Below the pieces are notes generated by a model. It did not search any database, had not been told where the DNA came from, and was given only the letters and a program-made list of their open reading frames with translations. The position numbers and the translations under genes were made by a program. This document shows positions 27,081 through 39,300 of a DNA stretch of 64,000 bases, piece by piece. This DNA is from Apostichopus japonicus (taxonomy: Eukaryota; Echinodermata; Holothuroidea; Aspidochirotida; Stichopodidae): assembly GCF_037975245.1 (NCBI RefSeq), contig NC_092568.1, positions 36,919,001-36,983,000 on the forward strand, read 5' to 3'. How positions within the stretch are numbered: the stretch's first letter is position 1; the number at the start of each line of letters is the position of its first letter.

Positions 27081-27175
27081 CAGGTACCCCACTAAGATTG
27101 AGCCAAGTTCCAACAAGATTCACATTTTTTCACGATTTAGAATCTTGCCTTCATAAAATCCATCCGGGAAACCTG
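27081..27175 (-). promoter_or_regulatory. SELENOL: SECIS element in the SELENOL 3' UTR
   Basis: On the minus strand the core 5' side is ATGA (27154-27151) and the 3' side GGAA (27111-27108), giving the tandem G·A/A·G pairs of the SECIS quartet. Above it, GGCAAGATTC (27149-27140) pairs with GAATCTTGTT (27121-27112) over 10 bp with two G·U pairs. The 18-nt apical loop begins U-A-A-A, placing the conserved unpaired adenosines 12 nt after ATGA. At the base, CAGGT pairs with ACCTG and CCC with GGG. Such elements direct SBP2/EFSec-dependent selenocysteine insertion at UGA. It lies about 160 nt downstream of the stop, as expected. Confidence 0.88.
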
Positions 27176-27334
27176 TTTAACAATTACACTTTTCTTCTAC
27201 CTACCTTTTCCTGTGGAAGCTTCTTCAATAATAAAAGCTAAATTGATGATATGTTGTCATTATTTTATGTATTTGATAGACTAGCAAAAGTTAGTTCCTG
27301 TCGTTGTTTTTTTTTTCCATTTTGAAAACAAAAA

Positions 27335-27343
27335 TTATAAAGT
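27335..27343 (-). CDS. SELENOL: SELENOL exon 8 (terminal coding exon)
   Basis: A pyrimidine-rich tract ending TTTCTTTCACAG precedes 27343. The exon then reads Thr-Leu-stop (TAA at 27337-27335). Phase 0 matches exon 7. Only 9 coding nucleotides, but the strong acceptor and the SECIS 160 nt further support it. Confidence 0.78.
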   Translation of the reverse strand, partial: TL

Positions 27344-30300
27344 CTGTGAAAGAAAAAAGGAAAGAAAATCATATCAATATTGAAAAATATTGAAAAACAA
27401 AATAAAACCTCAATTTAAATTTAAATTAAAAGAAAATCGAATCAAGATTATTTTAAGTAAACAAAATCTGATACGCCAATCGTTGTTGTTATATATATCA
27501 ATTTTATTTTCTGAATGGCTTCTCCACCTTTCATATTACAATATGCGCATCACTATGGCTCAAGTTTTCTTCCTAGCTATTTTTGATACAGCATTTTTGC
27601 TAAACTTTTTGCCCATGTACTCCAACCTTTGGTGTAATATTTAACTACTATTTTCCAGTACCAATGTCCAAGTGTGATGTACTCTCGAGTGTAAATGGTT
27701 CAGAGTACCAGGGTCAATCCCTTGGACTATGAACTGGTACACTTAAATACACGTAGTTATACTAGTCCCCTCATCACAAGCATTAATTGGTGCTCATTTC
27801 GACAGGGTAACATCCACTTGGCCAGTGCTAGCATACAAAACTTTCTCATAGGAGACAGGACAGTGGGAGAACCCCCTCCCCATGCAAGACAGACATTTGT
27901 TCTCCAACCCAACATAATATTTCAGATGTGTATGACTAAGGGCTTGGTATCGAGTGCAGGTTGAGAGGCAGTGAGGGTGCACAGTTGGTGTCCAGCTCTG
28001 ACTCTAGAACCTGGCTCTGACACTCAAGCTAATCTACTGTAGTTACCTCAGTTGAATATTTACTGTGAAACCAACTTCAACTCACCTTCAGAGTTGCAAT
28101 GAGTTGGTCTACAGGTGGACGATCATCGGATGAAGTGCTACAATGAACGAATACAAAGTTTCCATCTTTGTCCAAAATGAAGTCTCCCCCAATCTGCAAA
28201 TACAAAAATTTGAACAAAAGGTCGATACAAAGTGTTCAAATTCAGTATTGAATAACTTTACAAAATGTTCACACATGACAGGTTTTGCTCAAAGCAGGAT
28301 TCATGGTTTTTATCCCAGTTTGAGATGGTATGGCAGCTTTTCTGCATTATAACAAAAAATCTGATATAACAAACAAAATGGTGTCTTTCAGTTCTTTCAA
28401 AAGGTTTTGTGTTTATGAGCAAAATGGATAAATTTTCAAAATGGTCCACAAAATAAGGACCACTATTTTAATCACTGTGATATCACAAATGAAATCACCT
28501 TGAATTTTAACTGTTTGAGAAACTTTACAGGGTAGAAATACTTTCGTTTACCTGTAACGGATCATCGGTATGGTAAATTCGATTAGGCTTTGGACCCGTG
28601 GCCCATAACTCAGCATAGGGAAAGATGGCTTTCATATTCCAGGATTTCGAAGCTGACCTTTGAAGTCCGACTGAGGAGTAAATCTAAAAACAAGAGCATC
28701 AATGATGCAGTATCTCAATACTGGAAGTTTTAATTTTTATTCCTAATTTCAAATCTTTGCTCTGTCTCTACAATTATCAATATCAATCATGGTACAACAA
28801 ATATATAACTTGCATTTTTGCCACGAATAGTCTCTGCAGGTTACACTTTATCCTGCTAGTCTTGCCTTTAGCGCTCATTGCCTGTTAGTCGAAAGAACGA
28901 CGTTGCAAGGTTTAGTAATGTCATAGAATATTTAAGAACTTGTTTTTTATGTGGTATCCTTCATCTTAGGTCCAGGGATGTAAGTGCAGCCAAAAAAAAA
29001 ACCGGAAAACTATTCGGAGACCCCGGGTGAATGCCGTCCTAACACATCCTACTCCTAGCTCTGACTACTTACACACTATCGTTATGTTAGGCTAGCTCAG
29101 AAGTATTAGCGCTAACACATCTTACCCCTAGTTCTTACTACTTACACACTATCGTTATGTTAGGCTACCTCAAAGTTACGAATACGTCGCAGCGAACTAC
29201 GGAATAAAAAACAGTCTCACATTCGAATGCGATCACAAATATCGACTTTCATATGCGTATCCCGTAGATTTCCGCCGCTCACAAATATCACAAGCGTTAA
29301 TTCCGAAAGTTATGTCGAGCACCAGCAGTTACGAAGATATTAATTAGCAGTCCAATCAACGTGAATTAGGCAAGGTTTTTCAAAGAACAGAAATGAGTTA
29401 TGGCGATTTGAAGTTCGCACGTACGCAACGATATTCACATGGCACTAGTACAGTGCAATGCGATGATGCGAAACAGGAATGGTATTTTGATTGATCGATG
29501 AGTGAAAGTTGAAGTTAGCTTGCTGCAACGGGCCAGGCATTTTTGCCGCGTTGTGTCTTTGATATTCGAACAATTTTGTGGAACTTTATTGGAATAAAAA
29601 AAAACCGGATTTCCGTAAAAATACGGAAGACTTACATCCCTGTAGGTCAGTCTCAGTTGGACTTTTTGGTCATATAGTTTGACGTCAATGACAACAGCCA
29701 AATTAGAAGAGGCGAGCAACTCGACCATATTCTTGATGCCTGCCTTGAGAGCTAGGCCTATTGACCTACTGTATGTTACTGTAGACTGTAGTGGTGACTA
29801 CCATCAAAACTGTGTCCACTTCTAGATATCAAAACAACCCACGTTTTTCCGCGTACCTAACTACAGAACAGAAAATTGTTCGCGAGGGTAGCCATTTTCG
29901 TATATCTAACATGTAGCTGTTATGAGTCATAGCCAATCTGCTACAAAACAGACTTGGGGGCGGGGCTTAATCATCAAAAACGGACCTTTTTACTAAAAGT
30001 AGGGGCGGCAGCTCAGTGTTGTTTTAAGAAAGAAAAATCATTTAAACATCAAATCAAGCAAATAAAAGCCATTAGATGTCATATACACGTAGTAAAATTC
30101 TTATTAATACCTACCTGTAAACAACAAATGAAAGTTTAAAATTTTAATAAAATATATAATACATAGGACCCTATCTTAGACGATACCACTGTTGAAAGAC
30201 AGTTCTATTCTATTCTCTTTCATAAAACATAAGTTTTGGAGCGTGTGCAAAACAGGTCTGTCAAAGTGTGTTTTCAGTCCAAATTGGCCCGATTTGGACA

Positions 30301-33300
30301 TAAATCGGTGAAAAAGTCACAGAATGAGATACAATTCTGGAATAAAAAATAGTAACTTTTGTTGGTCTATATGATATATTCTTGCTCTGGAAATTCCAGA
30401 GAAAAAGAACTTTGTTTGAAGACGCTGAAAAATTTTTAAGAGAAGAGAAAGTCCCACTTACTGTTACAATATCTCTATACATGTAATGTATTGAGATAAC
30501 AATGCAAAAAATATTATGAAAAAATACATGTATGAATGAAACAAAAGTTGGAAAATTTTCAAAATGTAAAACATAGCTTGGGAAGTTATTTATGGACAAA
30601 ACACAAAATATTTCCATATTCATAGTGCAGGCGACTTAATATACATGGGGATAAATTGTCACTTTCTCCCAGATTTGGATGATGATAGAAAAAATTTTTT
30701 TTTTTTCCGTCTGGTTCCAGTGAATGAGGGAATAGAAGGAAGTAATCATTAAAGGACATATTAATGTCCCATAACTATTCCATAGGTTGGAATAACATTA
30801 TTCCAACACATTTTGTTGCCCAAACTGAGGATATTACAAATGAAAATATTTGGAACAAATTATATGTCACATGTTGTAATACTTCAGACTCTATTTAGAT
30901 AATAGAAGATGCATGCAGATTGCTTGTCCACTCACTTGTAACCTCCCGATTAGATTACATTAATTCCCTTTTGCAGTCTGTGCCTTTAAGGCATTGAAGA
31001 CTCGCCCCAAACCGCGTGCCGCGCTCTGAAAAAGTTAACTTTCCGTTGCTTGCAAGTAAAGTTTTCTTCTTGTCGCTACAAAATGCAGTCAGTAATGAAA
31101 CGTGATACCTTGTTATCTTTTATCTAGACCTGAGATGTCCATCGCTGCTATATACACTGTGTTGTGGGTATTGACCGTAGCTGTATGTATTGACTGTACA
31201 CTAGTGTCTAATTACCGATGGTTGTAAGCTGTGTGTATTTTCTGGGATCGATGGTGGTGTCTAACACTTCTGTTACACCTCATTCGAAACTAGGTCAGAT
31301 TACCGGCATGAGACGTTTCTTTGTGCACGAGTCTTCACGCCCTTTAATCATCATTGGTCGTATCCAGCTCATACAAAACACAAACGCTGCCCTGATTACT
31401 AGAGATAAACACTATGACCATATCACCACAATATCTAAGAATCTGCATTGGCTTCCTGTTAAGTACCAAATCCAATTCAACATATTGTTCCCTATGTACA
31501 TAGAATTTCCTCATTTGGTTCCGGAGTACCTAATTGATATGATTAAGAAGCATCGCCTTAAACTCACTCTTAGATCCTCCAACCAATCCCTGTTTGATGT
31601 ACCTGTTAGTCGGACAAAGTATTCCTGAGACCAGGGATTATGTGTGGCAGCATCAAAACTGTGTACCACAAAATATTAGGGATGCTAACTTGTTATCTAC
31701 TTTTTGGGCTAAATTTAAATTGTATTTATTTCAGATAGCCTATTTAGTCTGTTTCGTCCAGTAATTTGTTCTCATTGTAAAGCGCTTTAGAGCATATCTT
31801 GACTGATCAGAGCGCTATATAAATTAGGTATTATTATTATTATTATTATTATATACAAAAGATCCTTCAACTAAATGATTTGTGAAAGGAAATGAAACTT
31901 AGTTTCTTGCTTCATGTCAGCTCTTAAAGAAGAACAAATTGAGGTTTCCCAGTACAATTCTTATCCAAACAAACGAAGAATAAATATTGCATCTGACAAG
32001 AAATACAACAAAAAAGAGGAAATTTCTGTAACCAATTAAGGCAATAATTTTCCCTGCCTGGAGACAAACTGTCTCCATCAGTCCCGAAGCATTTTCATCA
32101 TAGAATAGTCAAAAACTATTTCCAAGGTTGTAGATGATATGAAATAATATAAAACAATAATCCCTTATGTCATTTCCCACCACCACCCCCTCCAAAAGTA
32201 AGAAAATTAAAAACAAAAAAAATATTTTGGAAAAAAATTTGAGACAGAATATTAATTAACTTTTAATTATTGGCTATTAAGTCTTTGGTTTCTATTAAAT
32301 GATATTCTCTTAATTCTGATACATAAGATTTTTAAATTAATGACTAAGGCTCCTCGATTTATCTGTGTATATTTTCTGTCAGCTTAGAGCCATATTTGCA
32401 TTTTCCTTTCTTTTTCTTTTCTCAAATGACAAATTTTAAAATTGAGAGAATGCAACTGTTTTCAGATAAAATACTTATAATGAGTTGCAATCTGACATCT
32501 GCGATAGAATGAACAAATAGACAACAATTGATGAATCAAAACAACAGCATAGAAAAATCTTAATTAAACATATGTCAAGTTTTGTGTCAATTTTTTTAAA
32601 TTAAATTTAGAAACAGATGAAAACAAAGATAAATTACTTGCTATAATAGTTGCTATAATACTGTAGTTTGGAACTGCCATTACTCATGAATAGATTATTA
32701 ATAAATAATGTGATTAGACATTATATTAAAGCCTCTCTGTAACAAATGTACTGTAAGCAGTTGGATCACATGTCCAACTGAAGGCAAGCATTCAGCAGGT
32801 ATATACTATGTAATCATCAGTTATAGGGTGGTGGGGCAAATTTTTAATAATTTTTTCTTGTTGCCCTTAGCACAACCAGGCCTTACATATTGGTTGTCTG
32901 AAAAACAAATTTGGATGTCCACAAATGTAGCAACATAACAATATTTAACTAAGTACTGTATACACTATAGGAGAGATCTGTAGGTTGGTGAATAGAACAA
33001 CCAGGACTGGGGGAGGGGGCAGGGGGAGGGATACCAACTTATCATTTTAAACTATATGTCGGTATTCAAGTGCTGTGCAGTCTGAATTTGGTGTCCAACA
33101 GACAATTTCCGCAGCTGATTTTGGCTGTATGAACAAAAATTTGGTCGTCTTGGATGACCGGACAACCATTAAAACTTTGACCTGGGGTGACTTTCGGCAG
33201 CACTTTGTATATATGTCATAGTCAAAGGGAAAAAACAAATTGAATGTTATAGGTGTCCTGGTATTCAAGATAAACGGCTTTATAATAAGCTAAAAGCTAG

Positions 33301-36300
33301 CTGGGATGCTCCTTTAAGGCTAACTTGATGATGATCATGTCTCCACAGTGCAGGCCTGGTGTTAATGTTACTCCATTCATAGTCCAATTAACAAAACCAA
33401 ATCAACTCAACATCCTCAGATGACAATCTCTCTATTGATAAAGTTTAATCATTTTAAACTTCTTATGTGATGCTATAATGTTATTATGTTTAAATGCTAT
33501 GATGTTATTATGTTTAAATGCTATGATGTTATTATGGCATAAAATCATCCTTTTACTGGTAGTCAAACTACCAAGCTCAATTAATAGACTGATGGGTCAC
33601 CCACTGGTCCAACTCACACTTTGTCAGCTTTGCATAATTAGTCCAGAGCTACAATACTGAAAATTAATTCATATTGTTTTCTTCAAAGAAGTATTGCGCA
33701 AAAATCTGATGAACAACACAAAACAACACAATTAACAAATGAAATTTATTTTGTGTTAAACTGAGATGATTCCATAACTTTAGAAATTAAAGGTTTTTTC
33801 TTCTCCTCCTCCTTTTTATTTTAGTTTGGTATTTTTATTTTATATTATTTATTTATTTTTTTTTAGTTTGGTAATTTTTTTTATTTTTTTTATGTTTTTA
33901 GTTTGGTATTTTTATTTTAGTTTGGTATTTTTATTTTTAGTTTGGTATTTTTATTTTTAGTTTGGTATTTTTATTTTCGTTTGGTATTGTGTCCCTGGAT
34001 TGTTCAATGTTGCTGCCTGCCTTCATATGATAGACACTTAACCTAAACCAGCTGGAGATAACTTTAAAATAGTTTTTTATCTTAATGACACATTAAAAAC
34101 CTTTCAACAATGTTTCATATATCAGTACTTTATGAATCAAAATTCATGTGCATTGAAGGGGTAATGGTCCCAACAAAGTACATGAACTCAAAAAGTTTCC
34201 TCTTAAAGTACAGTAGTAGTAGATCTGTTGCTCACCTGTTGTTGACAGAGTGTGTTCACTCAAGTTTGAAGTCAAACATTGCATGAAACTATTAGCAACG
34301 GTATCGATAGAGACGTACCTAGCTATTAAAACCGCTCGGACTAAATATACAAATCATCGCAATAAACACTCCGATTACACTGTGAAGAGCAGCTACCATA
34401 AAACTGTATCAGGTAGTTTGGTCTATGTTTATTGAAACGGTGCTAAAACATAGGGATACCCTTGGGGGGAAAGCTCTGGAACACCGAAAGAATAAAGAGA
34501 TTGATAAGGAGTGTGCAGGGAACTCAAACTGAGACAATAAACTATTGGTAATTGAAAGACTCTCTCTTAAGGAGCATAAACTCTTTAACAAAGGAAGCTG
34601 TGATTGCTTGCTGCTGATTGACTGAGTTTCCAAGGGAAAAATAAAAATTGCGTTTTCATGGCTGTAAAACATTGTCAAGATGAAATAAAAACTCTGGCAT
34701 CATTCAACAGTGCAGAGAAAATGTATTTGGCTAATTTTTGAAAAAAAGTTTACATACAAGTACTGCTTTGGGAGAACCCTGGGGCAGTTTGTTCAACGAC
34801 CAATTATGCAGGCACTACATTAGAATATTAGCTTATATATGGGATACATTCCTGGCATCAACATTCATTACATTCAAGAGGTATTTTAGCCATTATAACC
34901 CTTTGAAAAGTTAGTGCTGAAGTTTACTTGTAAGCAGCAGATGTCAGCAACATTGGTCAAAGTTAATTTTTACCTTCAGACAAACATTAACATCGCAATA
35001 ATGCTTGGAGAGCAATCATTATCTTTCTAGCAGATTGAAAACCACAGCTTTGATAAGGACAATACCAAAGTAGCCTATCCTGGACTCCAATTGGCAGCAA
35101 ATCAATACAGCACAATTATTAAGAAAGGGAATGATGCCAAAACATGACAAATGTTTACTGGAATTTTCAGTCATTTCCTGGCTATAAGTCTCATTAAGAC
35201 TGTTACAACAGATTTAATTACCATCCTTGTAATTAAATAAAACTTTAATCTCCAATATTCACATCCCTCCTATGTCATTTCATTTCGACGTGTTAACGAC
35301 AACTGAGTAAAAGCATTGTGCTTGTCCATCTCAGCTGGGAGACAAGAATTGAAAGAGTAAAGTGCTAGGGTAGAGGGGCAAGGGGGGGGGTTTGGGAGAG
35401 ACTAGGGTGGATGGATATATGAGCAGGCTCTTAGTTTGCTTGAAGAAAAAAATACTCTTTAGAGGAAGATTAAATTCCTCTTATTAACTCACCTCTCGTT
35501 TTTCGTCGCTAAGAACATCAAATTTACAGCCCGTTGCGTCGATCCATTGTCTGACTCCATCAGGTGGACCAAAGGATATCACGACTAACTTACAGTTGAG
35601 TCCTTTGAGCACATCTGCCTGCTCCTGTAGAGCAGACATGTGCTTTTGTCACGGCCGTCAGGAAAAATGCCGGAGAAGGATCAAGAGGATGCTGTTCTCC
35701 CCTGTCAGGAAGTCGGACAAAGTGGTTTGTCTGGAACAAGAGAGAGTTATTCCCAGTTTAAGACTCCATTCTGCTCAAACTACCTTCAGATTGACTTTTT
35801 CATGTTTTGACTATATTTCATTTCTTCATTTTGAACTGAACATGCAAGTTTAAAATAGCCGTCTGAATTATTCTGCCCGAACAGGTTTCCAAAACTACCA
35901 AGAACTTGTTTGTAATAGGAAACAGACTTTTGATGATTCATTAAACTAAACTTCTGCTTGTTCACCAGAATAGCTGTTTTATTATAAATGTTCGGAACTA
36001 CTATTTGGCTGTACAATTACACTATGGCATGATAAACACAGGTCAGTCTAATGTACATGGCAATACACACACCTCCACCAAAGACCAATGGGTCTAATAC
36101 TTCATGTTATGCATCCACACACCAAGTATGTGAAATATCAACGATTCCTACCTTGAGATATCATGTTTAAAGATTTTCAAAGTTTGACCACTGGTGACCA
36201 AGATGACCTTTGACCATCACTAAAAAGAACTGAGTTTTTATACTCAATATAACGAATCCCACATGCCAAGTATGAAAAGTGTCCATGTTTCCTAACTTGA

Positions 36301-39300
36301 GATATCATGTTTACAAGGTTTTCAATATTTGAGTCAGATCAGGAGCTGCCATTTGTCCAATTCCTGATGTCATAGAGTCACTTCCAGGTAAAAATGTTTG
36401 TATTCTTTATTATTGTTACTCAGTTTTCTAAATGAGGACAAATTTTTCCACTAAAATCAATGTCAATTTGTTACTAATATGCAGAACTTTGATATTTCAA
36501 AAAGACAATCCCGGACACTACACCTAATAAGGAAAACATGTGACAGAGAAAATGAAGAAACACGTTAAATTCCCAATCATGAGAAGGTTTTTGATGTCAT
36601 CGTCTTTCATACATATGGAGGAACATGAAAGCAATAATATCTTAAAAATGGAAGATGATTTTGTAAGCTTTTTCGTGGAGTCGTTTTTCATTGCTTCCTT
36701 GTCATATTTGACAAATTGAACATCTGTAGAACTACCTATGACAAATGTGAACTCTATCAATACTGTAAGACCTGGTCTAACTGTTTGAGCTTGACCATAA
36801 ATAACCTGTTTGCCTGCTGCATGTCAGACTAGGTGACAGACCATAACTGACCACAGCGAATTTCATTCTCTATTTAATTAGATCCTGTCCTCCATAAACC
36901 AACCTATTCCAAAAGTATGAAATTAATTACTTTTCTGTTCGACCATCAACTAGGATCACATCAACTGGACCTTTGGAGCCTACTTTCACCTGAGTGACCG
37001 CTGAAGGATTTGTTGCCATCCTCTGATCACAATGGAACAATGATTCATTCCATTCATCCTGAAAAAAAAGGATGACTTTTTTGTTACCTTGTAAAGATAA
37101 TTATAACTAAGATTGATGAACTGTCAAAAATGTACAACATGTAAAAGGAATGACAGTGGAGGTTTTTGTCTGCTGTAGGATGCAAATGAAAATGATGAGC
37201 TACCCTTGGAGACATGGTTATCACCCTCCTAAACAAATGAAATTCCAGATTTTTCTAGACCAGAGGATGTTCTACTTCGTATTCTACGCACTTCTGAGGA
37301 CCCATGTTTAGGCTACCATCTACAACTTAGTACTTAAATGACTGTAAAATGAATGCTTACCACGTATAAATTGAAAGAGCCATGACCCCTAACATGGCAT
37401 GTCATAGCCTTAACTTTGCCATCTCTAAGCAGTGATGTGCCCAGGATTTCCTGAGTGCCTGGTATACTGATCGCCGATTATTGAAGGTGCTCAGATGCCA
37501 AATGCTGGCACTTGTGTAGCTTGTGTAGTACTAGTTTTGCTAACAATTTACATTTTTTAATTTTTTATTAGTGAAATATATTACGTACCTGGTTAAAGTT
37601 ATTAGTTTGTTTCAAAGAGATTTTACAAGGGACCGATTGAGATCCGTAAGTTATTTTTCTCGCATGCGTAACTGATGCATTATTAGTCTGCATGATTTTG
37701 GCATAGGCTAGGCCCAATTTATGTTGAATATATTGTTAGGAATGTCGGGATTTTAGATGAAAATAGTTCTGGGCGGGATTCACGATTTTTAAGACAGTGC
37801 TGGGCGGTGCCGCCCAGCGTGGGCACATCCCTGTCTAAGTGAAGGTACGACAGATAATTACAGATTGATTGCAGGTGTCCTAGTCTGCCCATAGTATTCT
37901 ACATTGTTATCTCATCACTTCCATAGGGAGAATGATATATTGTAGTTCCTTTGCCAGTTGGGCCATACAGAGCTATACCAGTTGCCATAGCCACAGTTGC
38001 CATGGTAATGGCAATTTATCCTGAGTAGCTACTCCCATGATTGGGTACCCACCCCAGGGTGACAGGAGGACGTTTATGACTGAGGGAGGGGTCAAAATGT
38101 GGGAACAAAAGTCAAAGGGTCACACAAAATCTTTTCCTAAACGGTTGGACGGATTTTCTTCAAACTTGATGGGAAGCTACCCCAGGGTGAACCCTTGTGT
38201 CTCACAGACTCCCCCCTCCTCCCTCTGGAATAAAATGTCGAATAAAAAATTTTTTGCTTTAAATCCTAGGGGAAACATTGATCTGACATAGAGCATAGAG
38301 GGTATGCTGGAAATGTCAAGTAGTGCTTCTTGATTGTTAGATTGTGTAGCTGATAATAAATTTGTTTATTTAAATCAGTGTTTGGTGGCGATGAGATATG
38401 CAACTCTGTGGATTGTCCACATGTTGTTTTTGGCTGTCCTAGCAGTAATGTTCTGCCCTGCAATGCCTTCATTATGCCAGGAGTTCTTGATTAATTTTCT
38501 ACGAGTACCAGAGAGAAACATTGGTGGTAGCAACGAGGGAAAGAGTACTAAGATCTGACTATATCCTAAATTGAAAAATGATCAGTGCAAGATTATGGGT
38601 TGGACTGAAATCTATTGTAGGCCACACTTGGCCCACATGCCATCTCTTGATAGCCCTCCCCGATACCCTTCCCTAAGTTCCCTTTCTGTTTTATGAATTG
38701 TGCATCATATTTCAAAGAAACGGTATCTTGGTTTAATTGCCATGTTAATAACACTCAGTGTTGATAATTATTCTTTAAGCAAACTGATACAACTATAATA
38801 GCCTCGTGGTGTGGGCTTTTTTTTTAACATGTTAATTAAGTACTTTGAATGTATTACCCTTTCTATTACATTTAATACACCATACATGGTGTAAATGAAC
38901 CTTAATAATGTTAATAAACCTTACACCTTGTTGATGAAAGTACTTTACCTCCAACTCTAGCAGTTCGTCAAAGCAATCTCGTACATCGGGATCATGAAAA
39001 AACTTTTCAAACAATGATTCAAAAGCACTTCTGGTCCAAACTTTCAAACTGGAATGAATTAAGAGAAAAGTAATGAGTTACTATCATGAGTTAGCTTAAC
39101 TATGATATTTGGTTAAGTTACCAAATTCTGTTACCCCCTCACATACCCCCCCCCCAAAAAAAAAAGTGGTTCATATATGCGAACATAAGAGCAGTGTGTG
39201 CATCAGACTGAATTGAGAACGCCTTCAGAAATGTCTCAAACAAAAGAGAATGTTACTTAACACAGTGTATCCACATAACACGTAGACAATATTCCATGTT

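Larger units (their letters stand above)
31853..35492 (-). other. SELENOL: Rest of SELENOL intron 5
   Basis: AT-rich intron sequence. A segment at about 33300-33380 (GGGATGCTCCTTTAAGGC onward) matches 49730-49810, so both carry copies of a dispersed repeat. Poly-G at about 35382-35390. No exon seen. Confidence 0.6.

Noticed and set aside
31218..31628. 136-residue plus-strand frame as a host gene
   Set aside because: Its first part is MITE sequence and the rest is a LINE C-terminus.
35596..35853. 85-residue plus-strand frame rich in Cys
   Set aside because: It is antisense to SELENOL exon 5 and its upstream intron and lacks its own splice or homology support.
38037..38291. 84-residue plus-strand frame
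   Set aside because: Sits in SELENOL intron 3 in sequence that looks like a dispersed repeat; no splice context or recognised motif.
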